Positions 1-8,506 of a stretch of 64,000 nucleotides of DNA are shown here, piece by piece (the stretch's first letter is position 1; each line of letters begins with the position of its first letter). Where the stretch lies: contig NZ_NEJP01000006.1 in the NCBI RefSeq assembly GCF_002113125.1, forward strand, positions 62,001 through 126,000, in the 5' to 3' direction. This DNA is from Pseudomonas sp. B20(2017) (GTDB taxonomy: Bacteria; Pseudomonadota; Gammaproteobacteria; Pseudomonadales; Pseudomonadaceae). The notes under the pieces are model-generated. The model was not told the origin of the DNA, made no database searches, and worked only from the letters and a program-made list of their open reading frames with translations. A program made the translations under genes and the position numbers.

Positions 1-1
1 T

Positions 2-307
2 GACGGCGCGGATCACGTCGGCGCTGGCGCCGTGGCCTCTGACGGCGCGGATCACGTCGGCGCTGGAGCCGTGGCTTCTGACGGCTCCGATCACGTCGGC
101 GCTGGTGCCGTTGCTTCTGACGGCGCGGATCACGTCGGCGCTGGCGCCGTGGCTTCTGACGGCGCGGATCACGTCGGCGCTGGCGCCGTTGCCTCTGACG
201 GCGCGGATCACGTCGGCGCTGGCGCCGTTGCCTCTGACGGCGCGGATCACGTCGGCGCTGGGGCTCTGGCCGCCGATGGCGCAGACAAGGTTGGTGCCAA
301 CCGTCTC
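2..307 (+). repeat. 39-bp in-frame tandem repeat array
   Basis: Full units lie at 35-73, 74-112, 113-151, 152-190, 191-229 and 230-268, with a partial unit at 2-34 and a diverged one at 269-307. Copies differ by only a few bases, mostly synonymous. One Ala to Ser change occurs in the second full copy. The array continues past the left edge of the window. Near identity predicts copy-number variation between strains. Confidence 0.95.
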
Positions 308-397
308 GCCTACTCCCGCGCAGGCGTCGGTTCGGACCAAGTGGCTTCCGCCCTCATGAGCGGCAGCTATTCGGACCAGTTCAACAGCCCTCAATAA
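2..397 (+). CDS. 3' part of a tandem-repeat protein (unknown function)
   Basis: The reading frame is open from the first bases of the window, so the true start lies upstream and only the C-terminal 131 residues are visible. They consist of a partial copy, six full copies and one degenerate copy of a 13-residue unit (ASDGADHVGAGAV), then a non-repetitive tail ending SYSDQFNSPQ. At DNA level this is a 39-bp tandem repeat with nearly identical copies, differing mostly at third positions (GCC/GCT, GTG/GTT). The repeat is rich in Gly, Ala and Asp with a fixed His, and each unit has the same length, which suggests a regular extended or beta structure. I do not recognise the family; a surface or periplasmic location is a guess. 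A strong hairpin follows the stop. Confidence 0.7.
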   Translation, partial: DGADHVGAGAVASDGADHVGAGAVASDGSDHVGAGAVASDGADHVGAGAVASDGADHVGAGAVASDGADHVGAGAVASDGADHVGAGALAADGADKVGANRLAYSRAGVGSDQVASALMSGSYSDQFNSPQ

Positions 398-405
398 CCG
401 CTATC

Positions 406-434
406 GGCGCAACCAGCCCACCGCTGGTTGCGCC
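406..434 (+). terminator. Hairpin after the repeat-protein gene
   Basis: A perfect 12-bp stem (GGCGCAACCAGC, 406-417, with GCTGGTTGCGCC, 423-434) and a 5-nt loop start 8 bases after the stop codon. No U tract follows directly, so it may terminate weakly or protect the 3' end. Confidence 0.6.
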
Positions 435-438
435 GCAC

Positions 439-454
439 TAGCACATTTGTGCTA
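439..454. promoter_or_regulatory. Palindromic site TAGCACA-TT-TGTGCTA
   Basis: A perfect 7-2-7 palindrome sits 5 bases after the preceding hairpin and about 120 bases before the lipoprotein start. It could be an operator for the downstream gene or a second stem of a compound terminator. The binding protein is unknown. Confidence 0.4.
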
Positions 455-577
455 ATCGACCACCCCGATCCCTGGCGTTATATTCCCTCGCAACCCCCGA
501 CGCTCCCCAACATTGCCGCTGTGCAGTGCGCGGGATCGTTGTGCCTGGAAAAACAACAACACCAAGGAAGAAACACC

Positions 578-892
578 ATGAAACTGCAGCTCAGCCTCAC
601 CAGGATCACGGTTCTCGGTGCCCTGCTTCTCGGCGCCAGCGGTTGCCAGACCGCCAAACCCACCGAAGACAGCATGCGCGAACGCGCCCAGACCGTCATC
701 GGCCAACCGGTCACCAGGATCGGCAACATCCGCAATGACAGCACGCTGACCTACTACACCGCCTACACCGCCGCCGGCGAATACAACTGCGAGTTGCCCA
801 GCGGCGCGATCATCGCGGTGGCCAGCATGGGCATCATGACGCCTCCACTGTCCTGCCTGCCCAAAGGTGCGTCGCCGATTCCGTACCAGTAA
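578..892 (+). CDS. Small lipoprotein, unknown function (104 aa)
   Basis: The ATG at 578 follows AAGGAAG by 7 bases; longer in-frame upstream starts lack this signal and would bury the signal peptide. The N-terminus is a classic lipoprotein signal: Lys at position 2, a hydrophobic stretch, then the lipobox GASGC with the Cys near residue 23. The mature part is about 80 residues, polar, with the segment QPVTRIGNIRNDSTLTYYTAY and two further cysteines near the C-terminus. The leader directly upstream (549-563) is AAAAACAACAACACC, a CA-type motif of the kind bound by Hfq/Crc. No function can be assigned. It is probably anchored in the outer membrane, since the residue after Cys is Gln rather than Asp. 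Confidence 0.8.
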   Translation: MKLQLSLTRITVLGALLLGASGCQTAKPTEDSMRERAQTVIGQPVTRIGNIRNDSTLTYYTAYTAAGEYNCELPSGAIIAVASMGIMTPPLSCLPKGASPIPYQ

Positions 893-953
893 TCCGGTGC
901 AGAAAAACCGTCTTAGTGCCTCCCTCTCACCCGGTAAAGGATTCCGCTCGATC

Positions 954-1262
954 ATGAAAACACTCATCGCCAGCCTCACCCTCGCGGCCGTAGCGCTCAC
1001 CGGCTGCGCCACCCCCAAACAATGGGAAGCCACCGGCGGCAGCAAGACCGATGGCGTTGTCCAGGTCTCCTATGAACTGGGCCAGTTCGAAAGCGGGCAA
1101 ACCTCCGCCGCTCAAGGGTTGGCCGCAGCTGAAGGCCGTTGCAAGGTCTGGGGCTACAAGAGCGCCGAAGTGTCGGGCTCGGAGAAAAACATCTGCCGCA
1201 CCATGGGACAGTACAACTGCCTGCAAACCACCATCACGCAAGACTATCTGTGTAAGCGCTGA
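954..1262 (+). CDS. YecR-like lipoprotein (102 aa)
   Basis: The ATG at 954 follows GTAAAGGA. A lipoprotein signal (LAAVALTGC, Cys at about residue 17) precedes a mature domain with ATGGSKTDGVVQVSYELGQF, AEGRCKVWGY and a cysteine-rich end (ICRTMGQYNCLQTTITQDYLCK). This pattern fits the YecR-like lipoprotein family; enterobacterial YecR is co-regulated with flagella, but nothing here ties this copy to motility. The four mature cysteines could form disulphides in the periplasm. It lies 61 bp after another lipoprotein gene in the same direction. Its last 29 bases overlap the 3' end of the opposing histidine kinase gene. Confidence 0.85.
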   Translation: MKTLIASLTLAAVALTGCATPKQWEATGGSKTDGVVQVSYELGQFESGQTSAAQGLAAAEGRCKVWGYKSAEVSGSEKNICRTMGQYNCLQTTITQDYLCKR

Positions 1263-2871
1263 CCCCTTCGGTCTGCCGGTCGCGCAGCGCACGCAAAGTC
1301 GCGCGCAGCTCGGCCGGGCGTACCGGTTTGGACAGAATGGCGATCTGGCGGTCGTGCAGGGCCGCCTGGATTTTTTCGATGTCATGCCCGGTGATGATCA
1401 TGGCCGGCACCGCATAACCGCGCTGACGGCGAACCTCATCGATGCACTCGATGCCGGTGCTGTGGGAGCCGAGGTCATAGTCGGCGATGATGATGTCGCA
1501 GTCCGTCACCAGGCCCTGCCCGCTCAGTTCGGCCTGCACAACGCAGCCCCAGCGCTCGAGCAACGCCGAGGTCGCCAGCAGAACGTTGCGATCATCCTCT
1601 ACCAGACACACCTTCAACCCCGTCAATAGTCCTACCTGACGAGCCTCCTCCCGATTGACCGGCATCTGCGGCGGCGCCAGCGGCAGCCCATACAAGGTCA
1701 CCGCCGTGCCATGTCCCAGCCGTGAGCGGATCGCGACGTCGACACCGATCAACTGCCCCAGGCGCCGGACAATCGACAGTCCCAGTCCCACGCCTTCAAC
1801 ATCCTTGTCGCGCAGCTGGCGAACCCGATAAAACTCCTCGAACACCTTGGGCAAATGCTCTTCGGCGATCCCGTTGCCGCGGTCATAGATCGTGATGGCC
1901 AATCCCGCGCCGCGCTTGCGCACACCGATCAGCACCGGCCGGTGCGCGCCGTATTTGAAGCAGTTGGAGAGCACGTTCTGGACCATGGTCGCGAGCAGCG
2001 CCGGATCGGTGCGCACCCAGTGTTCGCAAGGCCGCAAGCGCAGTTCAACACCCGCCCAGCGTGCGGCTTCGGCGTTCTGGCGGATCAGATCCGTTAGCCA
2101 TTCGCCCAGCTCAAGCGTCTGCAAGCGCGGCAGAATCCGCCCATTGTCGAGGGTGTAGAGATCGAGAATCGAACGAAACAATTGCGACACGTTGAGCAGC
2201 GAACGGTCGATGCTGTCCACCAGCCGCCGCTCCTCCTCGCCCAGCCGCGACTCGCGCAGGCACGCGGTAAACAACCCGATGGAGTGGATCGGCTGACGCA
2301 GGTCATGGCTTGCCTGAGCCAGGAACCGGGATTTTTCAAGATTGGCGGCCACCGCCTCTTCCGAGGCCTTGCGCGTGCGCTCCAGCAAAAGATGCGCGTA
2401 AAACGGAATCACCGTGCTGGTGATCATCAGCATCAGCACCATGAACGGTTGCGCCTGCCAGTACGGCGTCAACCGATAGACCGCCAAAAGCGCCAGCAAT
2501 GCCAGTGCCGTGGCAATCGCCAGGTAGCGCGAACCATAGCGCATGCCGTTGCCGAGATTGACCCAGACCATCACCGCGTAGAGTGGTAATGCGGCCTCAC
2601 CGCCGACCACCATCCCGAAGCACGTCCCGGTGTAATCGTGGACCATGCCGAAAATCCGTCGCGCAGGGTAATGCCCCGGCCAGCGCACGATGGCCTGACG
2701 CAACCCGATCGAGGCCAGCAAAAACAGGAAGATGTAAACAACCACCGGCAGGTAGGTATCGAAACGCTGGCCGGGCAGAAACCCGAGGACGCTGATGTAA
2801 ACCACCGCGATGCTGGCGATGATGATGCGCAGATTGGCCTGATCGAGTTCGGTGTTGTTCTCGAACTTCAT
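1234..2871 (-). CDS. Hybrid sensor histidine kinase/response regulator (545 aa)
   Basis: The start at 2871 follows AAGGA by 9 bases. The N-terminal third holds about six membrane segments with little periplasmic sequence, so it may sense a membrane or intracellular cue. The transmitter has the H-box SHDLRQPIH (His about 189), the N-box QNVLSNCFKYG (Asn about 299), G1 DRGNG (330-334) and G2 GVGLGL (about 361). A C-terminal receiver follows, with acidic pocket VEDD, phospho-acceptor Asp about 464 and Lys about 515. The SHDLRQP H-box is typical of Pseudomonas hybrid kinases that signal through a separate regulator or Hpt protein; no Hpt domain is present here. A LuxR-type response regulator starts 113 bp away on the other strand and is the likely partner. 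The stimulus is unknown. Confidence 0.9.
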   Translation of the reverse strand: MKFENNTELDQANLRIIIASIAVVYISVLGFLPGQRFDTYLPVVVYIFLFLLASIGLRQAIVRWPGHYPARRIFGMVHDYTGTCFGMVVGGEAALPLYAVMVWVNLGNGMRYGSRYLAIATALALLALLAVYRLTPYWQAQPFMVLMLMITSTVIPFYAHLLLERTRKASEEAVAANLEKSRFLAQASHDLRQPIHSIGLFTACLRESRLGEEERRLVDSIDRSLLNVSQLFRSILDLYTLDNGRILPRLQTLELGEWLTDLIRQNAEAARWAGVELRLRPCEHWVRTDPALLATMVQNVLSNCFKYGAHRPVLIGVRKRGAGLAITIYDRGNGIAEEHLPKVFEEFYRVRQLRDKDVEGVGLGLSIVRRLGQLIGVDVAIRSRLGHGTAVTLYGLPLAPPQMPVNREEARQVGLLTGLKVCLVEDDRNVLLATSALLERWGCVVQAELSGQGLVTDCDIIIADYDLGSHSTGIECIDEVRRQRGYAVPAMIITGHDIEKIQAALHDRQIAILSKPVRPAELRATLRALRDRQTEGVSAYTDSLA

Positions 2872-2984
2872 GGTGGAACGTCCTTGTGCGGTGGTCGTCA
2901 TATTCAGCACGAACAACAGGCAACGCCTTCACCCGGTGCTAAGGTGCATGCCTTGAGAATGCCTGACCCAGGGAGGGTTAGACC

Positions 2985-3587
2985 ATGGCTTGTCGAATCA
3001 TCATAGCCGACGATCACCCAATGTTTCGCGAGGCGATGCTGCGTACCGTCCAGCGTCTGTTGCCTGAGGCGTGCGTCGATGAGGCGGGCGATCTCGACGC
3101 CGTACTGGCGCTGCTGACTGGCGAGGAGCCGGACACGCTGATTCTGGATTTGCGTTTTCCGGGGTTGACGTGCGTCAGCCAGCTCGCCGGGTTGCGGCAG
3201 CGCCTGCCACGAACCACCCTGATCGTGGTTTCGATGGTCGATGACGAGACGCTGATCAGTGAAGTCATGGCGGCTGGCATCGATGGTTTTATCGGCAAGA
3301 ACATCGCGCCGGACGAGATCGGACAGGCCATTCTGGCCATCCGTGAAGGTGAGGTGCTGGTCAGGTTTGCGCCGTCAGGGCTGTTGCCGCTGGAGTCGGG
3401 CACTACCCTCACCCCGCGCCAGCAGGATGTCCTGCGGCTGATCGCGCAAGGCAAGACCAACAAGGAAATCGCCCGTGAACTGGATATTTCTCCGTTCACG
3501 GTGCGAATTCACGTGTCGTCGTTGTTGCGTACGTTGAATGTGCCGTCGCGAGCCGCGGCGGCGGTCAAGTATTCGGGCGTGGGATAG
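2985..3587 (+). CDS. LuxR/NarL-type response regulator (200 aa)
   Basis: The receiver domain (about 1-120) has the acidic pair in ADDH, the phospho-acceptor Asp55 in LILDLRFPG, a Ser in VVSMVDD and the conserved Lys in GFIGKN. The helix-turn-helix region (about 140-185) reads [21 protein letters not shown], characteristic of the GerE/LuxR fold. All residues for phosphotransfer are intact. It is transcribed away from the hybrid kinase, so the pair probably forms one signalling unit, phosphorylated by the kinase directly or through a relay. Targets cannot be read from the sequence. Confidence 0.9.
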   Translation: MACRIIIADDHPMFREAMLRTVQRLLPEACVDEAGDLDAVLALLTGEEPDTLILDLRFPGLTCVSQLAGLRQRLPRTTLIVVSMVDDETLISEVMAAGIDGFIGKNIAPDEIGQAILAIREGEVLVRFAPSGLLPLESGTTLTPRQQDVLRLIAQGKTNKEIARELDISPFTVRIHVSSLLRTLNVPSRAAAAVKYSGVG

Positions 3588-3602
3588 CTGGCAAAGCCAA
3601 GA

Positions 3603-4601
3603 TCAAGGATCCACCTGCGCCATCAATTCCGGGACCGATTCCGGCCGTTTGGCATAACGCTGAGCCAGCACCGCGCAGACCATCAACTGAATCTGATGGA
3701 ACAGCATCAGCGGAAGGATCAACACGCCAATCGTGCTGCCGGCGAACAACACCTGGGCCATCGGCACCCCGGTAGCCAGGCTCTTTTTCGAACCACAGAA
3801 CAAAATGGTGATGCGGTCTTCCTGACTGAAACCGAATGCCCTGCCCAACACCGTAGATGCAACCAGCACCAGCGCCAGCAGAATGCAGCAGACCACTACC
3901 AGCCCCAGCAGCTCAATCACCGGAATCTGGTGCCAGATGCCCTCGTTCACCGCTTCGCTGAATGCTCCGTAGACCACCAGCAGAATCGAGCCCTGATCGA
4001 CGAATTTCAGCCAGTTCTTGTTGCGACCGACCCACGCGCCGATCCAGCGACGGGCGATCTGACCGGCGATGAACGGCAGCAGCAATTGCACGCTGATTTT
4101 CACGATCGCGTCGAGGGTCGAGCCGCCGTCGCCGTGGACGTTGAGCAGCAGCGTCACCAGCAACGGCGTGAGGAAAATCCCGAACAGGCTGGACGCCGCC
4201 GCGCTGCAGATCGCCGCCGGAATATTGCCCCGCGCCAGCGAAGTGAAGGCAATTGCCGATTGCACCGTGGCCGGCAGCGCACACAGGTAAAGCATGCCCA
4301 TGTACAACTGCTCACCGATCAGCGGCGACAACAGCGGCTTGAGCGCCAGACCCAGTAGCGGGAACAGGACGAAGGTCAGGCCGAACACCAGCAAGTGCAA
4401 ACGCCAGTGGCCGGCGCCGGCGATGATCGACTCGCGCGATAGCTTGGCGCCGTGCAGGAAAAACAGCAGCGCAATCGCAATGTTGGTCAGCCAGCCGAAG
4501 CCGGTCGCGACCTGGCCGCTGGCGGGCAGGAAGCTGGCCAGCAGCACCACGCCGATCAGGGTCAGGGTGAAGTTGTCGGGCAAAAAGCGTGGGCGCGTCA
4601 T
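3603..4601 (-). CDS. YfeH-like bile acid:sodium symporter family transporter (332 aa)
   Basis: The protein is almost entirely hydrophobic, with nine to ten predicted membrane segments. Motifs such as FFLHGAKLS, CALPATVQSAIAFTSLARGN and FCGSKKSLATGVPMA are characteristic of the SBF-like branch (YfeH group) of the bile acid:sodium symporter superfamily. The substrate is probably a small organic anion moved with Na+, but it is not known for this branch. An AraC-type regulator starts 85 bp away in the opposite direction and is the obvious candidate controller. The gene converges with the response regulator, with 15 bp between stops. Confidence 0.85.
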   Translation of the reverse strand: MTRPRFLPDNFTLTLIGVVLLASFLPASGQVATGFGWLTNIAIALLFFLHGAKLSRESIIAGAGHWRLHLLVFGLTFVLFPLLGLALKPLLSPLIGEQLYMGMLYLCALPATVQSAIAFTSLARGNIPAAICSAAASSLFGIFLTPLLVTLLLNVHGDGGSTLDAIVKISVQLLLPFIAGQIARRWIGAWVGRNKNWLKFVDQGSILLVVYGAFSEAVNEGIWHQIPVIELLGLVVVCCILLALVLVASTVLGRAFGFSQEDRITILFCGSKKSLATGVPMAQVLFAGSTIGVLILPLMLFHQIQLMVCAVLAQRYAKRPESVPELMAQVDP

Positions 4602-4686
4602 GGTTTGCTCATCCGGGGGGTTGCCAGTACATGGAAGCGACTCTAACGTGACTGGAAATTACCGACTAACGCCGAAGAACCCACAG

Positions 4687-5475
4687 ATGCCGCCAAAAGG
4701 ACACGAAAAGAGCGTCAGACGCAGCATTCCCGGACTGCCCAGCCTGCCGCGTCCGCTGTACGGGCGCACCGAATCGCTGCCCAATCGCGCATTGACCCGC
4801 CGCCACAGTCATCCGTGGGTGCAGTTGTCCTACGCGATCCAGGGCGTGCTCGAAGTGCAGACCGCCGTCGGTCGTTTCGTCGCGCCGCCGGAGCGGGCAG
4901 TGTGGATTCCGGCGGGTGTGCCGCATCGGGTATTCAGTTCGCCGCACACTGAAATGCGCAGCCTGTACATCGATTGCAGTGTCGCCAGCTGGGCGCCGGA
5001 GCGTTGCCATGTGCTCGGCGTCAGCGATCTTTTGCGTGAGCTGATCCGGGCCTTCAGTCAGATTCCTGTCGAATATGACCAGAGCGGCCCCCACGGGCGT
5101 CTGGCGCAAGTGATCCTCGATCAACTGGCCGATGCGCCGCCTATCGATCTGATGCTGCCACTGCCGCAGGATAGTCGCCTGCGCCAGATCTATCAGAGTC
5201 TGGAGCAACATCCGGAACAGCAGACCACCCTGGCGCACTGGAGCGAAAAGTTCGGCGTAACCGAGAAAACTCTGACTCGGCTGTTCCTGCGCGACACCGG
5301 CTTGACCTTCCGCACCTGGCGCCAGCGCTTGCGTCTGCTGGGTGCGCTGACACCGCTGGAGCGCGGCGAACGCGTCACCGACGTGGCCTTGGCCTGTGGT
5401 TATGACTCGACGTCAGCCTTTATCGCGGCGTTTCGCCAACAGTTTGGCGAGACACCGGGAGAGTTTTTCCGATGA
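4687..5475 (+). CDS. AraC-family transcriptional regulator with cupin domain (262 aa)
   Basis: The ATG at 4687 is taken because upstream in-frame sequence runs into the divergent transporter gene. The N-terminal cupin-like sensor domain contains RRHSHPWVQLSY and WIPAGVPHRV; the C-terminal part has two helix-turn-helix motifs (TLAHWSEKFGVTEKTLTRLF and VTDVALACGYDSTSAFIAAF). The closing FRQQFGETPGEFFR is the usual AraC signature end. Regulators of this architecture usually control an adjacent divergent transporter gene, which fits the YfeH-like gene at 3603-4601. The inducer is unknown. Confidence 0.88.
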   Translation: MPPKGHEKSVRRSIPGLPSLPRPLYGRTESLPNRALTRRHSHPWVQLSYAIQGVLEVQTAVGRFVAPPERAVWIPAGVPHRVFSSPHTEMRSLYIDCSVASWAPERCHVLGVSDLLRELIRAFSQIPVEYDQSGPHGRLAQVILDQLADAPPIDLMLPLPQDSRLRQIYQSLEQHPEQQTTLAHWSEKFGVTEKTLTRLFLRDTGLTFRTWRQRLRLLGALTPLERGERVTDVALACGYDSTSAFIAAFRQQFGETPGEFFR

Positions 5476-5613
5476 AATTAACCGATATTTATCGACTTAA
5501 TGCATGCCATTGGGCAAATTTCAGGGTAGAGTTTCGCCCATCAAGAATCTTTGACATCTTTCGACGATAACAATGATCAACCACCCTTTAGCGAACCTGT
5601 CGGCGGTAACAGC

Positions 5614-7326
5614 ATGATCGAAGTCACTGAAGTTTCCATTGCCCAATTGCGCGCGGCGCTCGAATCCGGCCAGACCACGGCGGTTGAACTGGTCCAGGCC
5701 TACCTGGCGCGCATCGACGCCTTTGACGGCCCGGACACCGCCACTGCCCTGAACGCAGTGATCGTGCGCAACCCAGAAGCGCTGAAAGAAGCGCAGGCCT
5801 CCGATGCCCGTCGCGCCAAGGGCGAAACCCTTGGTCCGCTGGACGGCATCCCTTACACCGCCAAGGACAGCTATCTGGTCAAAGGCCTGACCGCCGCGTC
5901 CGGTAGCCCGGCCTTCGCCGATCTCGTCGCCCAGCGCGACGCGTTCACCATCGAGCGCCTGCGTGCTGGCGGTGCGATCTGCCTAGGCAAGACCAACATG
6001 CCGCCGATGGCCAATGGCGGGATGCAGCGCGGGGTCTATGGCCGCGCCGAAAGCCCGTACAACGCTGATTACCTGACCGCGCCGTTTGCTTCCGGCTCGT
6101 CGAACGGTGCCGGTACCGCCACCGCTGCCAGCTTCTCGGCATTCGGTCTGGCAGAAGAAACCTGGTCGAGCGGTCGCGGCCCGGCTTCGAACAATGGTCT
6201 GTGCGCCTACACGCCGTCGCGCGGGGTAATTTCGGTACGCGGCAACTGGCCGCTGACGCCGACCATGGACGTGGTGGTACCTTACGCGCGCACCATGGCC
6301 GACCTGCTGGAAGTGCTCGACGTGGTGGTCGCCGAAGACACCGACACCCGTGGCGATCTGTGGCGCCTGCAACCGTGGGTGCCGATCCCGAGCGTCGCCT
6401 CGGTGCGCCCTGCTTCCTATCTTGAACTCGCCGTGAAAAGTGATGCACTGGCCGGCAAACGCCTGGGCGTGCCGCGCATGTACATCAACGCCGACCCTGA
6501 GGCCGGCACCAGCGAAGCACCAGGCATTGGCGGCCCGACCGGGCAGCGCATCAACACCCGCGCGTCGGTGATCGATCTCTGGAAACAGGCACGTCAGGCC
6601 CTCGAAGCGGCCGGCGCCGAAGTGATCGAAGTGGATTTCCCGCTGGTCTCCAATTGCGAAGGCGATCGTCCGGGCGCGCCGACTGTGTTCAATCGCGGCA
6701 TCGTTTCCAAAGAGTTCATGCACCATGAACTGTGGGACCTGTCGGCCTGGGCGTTCGATGATTTCCTGCGTGCCAACGGCGACCCGAAACTCAACCGTCT
6801 GGCGGACGTCGACGGGCCGAAGATCTTCCCGCACGATCCGGGCACCCTGCCCAACCGTGAAGGCGACCTCGCTGCCGGCATGGACGAATACGTGCGGATG
6901 GCCCAGCGCGGCATCACGCCGTGGGATCAGATCCCGACCCTGCCGGACGGCCTGCGCGGTCTGGAGAAGACCCGCAAGCTCGACCTCGAAGACTGGATGG
7001 ATCGCCTCGGCCTCGACGCCGTGCTGTTCCCGACCAACGCCGACGTCGGCCCGGCCGACGCTGACGTCAACCCGGCTTCGGCGGATATCGCCTGGAGCAA
7101 CGGCATCTGGGTCGCCAACGGCAACCTCGCAATCCGCCACCTCGGCGTGCCGACCGTCACCGTGCCGATGGGCGTGATGGCCGACATCGGCATGCCGGTG
7201 GGGCTGACGTTTGCCGGTCGCGCCTATGACGACTCGACGTTGCTGCGTCTGGCAGCGGCGTTTGAGGCGACCGGTTCCAGGCGTCTGGTGCCGCCACGCA
7301 CGCCAGCGCTGGCAGCAGGCAAGTAA
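5614..7326 (+). CDS. Amidase, amidase-signature family (570 aa)
   Basis: Catalytic triad residues of the amidase-signature family are visible: Lys84 in PYTAKDS, the cis-Ser in the SGSSNGAG stretch (about 162) and the nucleophile Ser186 in EETWSSGRGP. The family hydrolyses carboxamides to acid and ammonia. At about 570 residues it is longer than simple amidases (about 470-500), with an extra region between 300 and 450. The ATG at 5614 (MIEVTEVS) is preferred on family grounds; a TTG at 5551 would add 21 residues of unusual composition, but neither start has a clear Shine-Dalgarno. The substrate is unknown. It is cytoplasmic, with no signal peptide. It lies downstream of the AraC gene in the same direction, 138 bp apart. 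Confidence 0.88.
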   Translation: MIEVTEVSIAQLRAALESGQTTAVELVQAYLARIDAFDGPDTATALNAVIVRNPEALKEAQASDARRAKGETLGPLDGIPYTAKDSYLVKGLTAASGSPAFADLVAQRDAFTIERLRAGGAICLGKTNMPPMANGGMQRGVYGRAESPYNADYLTAPFASGSSNGAGTATAASFSAFGLAEETWSSGRGPASNNGLCAYTPSRGVISVRGNWPLTPTMDVVVPYARTMADLLEVLDVVVAEDTDTRGDLWRLQPWVPIPSVASVRPASYLELAVKSDALAGKRLGVPRMYINADPEAGTSEAPGIGGPTGQRINTRASVIDLWKQARQALEAAGAEVIEVDFPLVSNCEGDRPGAPTVFNRGIVSKEFMHHELWDLSAWAFDDFLRANGDPKLNRLADVDGPKIFPHDPGTLPNREGDLAAGMDEYVRMAQRGITPWDQIPTLPDGLRGLEKTRKLDLEDWMDRLGLDAVLFPTNADVGPADADVNPASADIAWSNGIWVANGNLAIRHLGVPTVTVPMGVMADIGMPVGLTFAGRAYDDSTLLRLAAAFEATGSRRLVPPRTPALAAGK

Positions 7327-7330
7327 ATGC

Positions 7331-7365
7331 AAAACGGCGGGATCGATTGATCCCGCCGTTTTTTT
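7331..7365. terminator. Bidirectional terminator between amidase and DyP genes
   Basis: A strong stem (AACGGCGGGATC with GATCCCGCCGTT, loop GATT) is followed by seven T on the plus strand. The opposite strand has an A/T flank as well. The stop codon of the minus-strand DyP gene lies inside the T run, so one element serves both converging genes. Confidence 0.9.
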
Positions 7366-8347
7366 ATCGCTCTGCCAACTCTTCCAGCAAATCCGCCGAA
7401 GGCACGAAAAACAGACTGCCGGTGACCGCCGTGCTGAAGTCCAGCAACCGGTCGTAGTTGCCCGGCGGCTTGCCGACAAACATGTTCTCCAGCATCTGCT
7501 CCAACGGCTCCGGCGAACGCGCGTAGCCAATGAAATAAGTGCCGAACTCGCCTGCGCCAGGTCGGCCGAACGGCATGTTGTCGCGCAGGATCTTCACCTC
7601 TTCGCCGTCCTTGGTGATGGTCGTCAACGCGCTGTGGGAATTGCTCGGCTTGACCGCGTCATCCAGCTCGATATCGGACAACTTGGTGCGCCCGATCACC
7701 CGCTCCTGCGCTTCGACCGACAATTCGTTCCACGCCTTCATGTTGTGCAGATACTTCTGCACCAGCACATAACTGCCGCCAATGAACGGCTGATCTTCAT
7801 CGCCCACGAGGGTGAAATGCTCGGCTTTGCGACCGACCGGATTTTCCGTGCCGTCGACAAAACCGATGATGCTGCGCATGTCGAAATAGCGGAAACCCTG
7901 CACCTCGTCGGTCACCGTCACAGCGTCGTCCAGCGCCGACATCAACTGCGTCGCCAGTTCGAAACACAAGTCCATCTGATCGGCCCGAATGTGCAGCAGC
8001 AAGTCGCCAGGTGTGGAAACAGCCCGCCGCCCTTCTACACCGAACTCGCGAAAATCATGCAGGGACGCAGGGCGCGGACTGCCGAACAGACGGTCCCACG
8101 CGCTGGAAGAAAATCCGCAGACACAGGACAGGTTTCCCGAGGGGACGCGCTTGCCGACCGAGCGCGTCAGGCCCGCGATATCGGCGCACCAGGCACGGAC
8201 TTTTTCAGCGGCCTCTGCCTCGGCGTTGAGAGTGGCCACGATGAAGATGGCAGCGCTGGTGATCGGGCTGCAGACGGCTTGAGGATCTGGCGTGTCGATG
8301 ATCGTAGCTCCCGGAGTGGTGGACTGACTCGACAGCGAGGTTAGCAA
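7364..8347 (-). CDS. DyP-type haem peroxidase (about 327 aa)
   Basis: The family signature GFVDGTENP (catalytic Asp about 165), the proximal haem ligand His (about 238, PSNSHSALTTI) and the distal Arg (about 255, KILRDNMPFG) are all present. DyP peroxidases use H2O2 to oxidise dyes, phenolics or porphyrin-related substrates. There is no Tat signal, so this is a cytoplasmic B/YfeX-like form. The start is uncertain: no ATG occurs in the first 120 residues and the frame begins with TTG at 8347. The family's N-terminal domain needs most of this length, so the true start is a non-ATG codon within the first 30 codons. No encapsulin gene is adjacent. Confidence 0.88.
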   Translation of the reverse strand: MLTSLSSQSTTPGATIIDTPDPQAVCSPITSAAIFIVATLNAEAEAAEKVRAWCADIAGLTRSVGKRVPSGNLSCVCGFSSSAWDRLFGSPRPASLHDFREFGVEGRRAVSTPGDLLLHIRADQMDLCFELATQLMSALDDAVTVTDEVQGFRYFDMRSIIGFVDGTENPVGRKAEHFTLVGDEDQPFIGGSYVLVQKYLHNMKAWNELSVEAQERVIGRTKLSDIELDDAVKPSNSHSALTTITKDGEEVKILRDNMPFGRPGAGEFGTYFIGYARSPEPLEQMLENMFVGKPPGNYDRLLDFSTAVTGSLFFVPSADLLEELAER

Positions 8348-8506
8348 AGAAGTGCTGAATGAAGTATTACCCGCGCTCTGCCCGTATCGACCGACACTTC
8401 GTTATTCACGAACAATACCCACGAAATAAACGATTTTTCTTTGCCGGAAGGCTCCTACTAGCATGGCCCCGTCTACCCCGAAAAACATAAAGACAGGGAG
8501 AACGGC

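Noticed and set aside
2..307. CRISPR-like regular repeat
   Set aside because: The 39-bp units are directly adjacent with no spacers, and they are in frame with a continuous reading frame.
5551..5613. N-terminal extension of the amidase from a TTG at 5551
   Set aside because: The extra 21 residues do not fit the family start and the region looks like promoter DNA (TTGACA at 5551).
8348..8506. yybP-ykoY manganese riboswitch before the TerC-family gene
   Set aside because: The E. coli alx homologue has one, but I could not find the conserved core or paired helices in these 159 bp.
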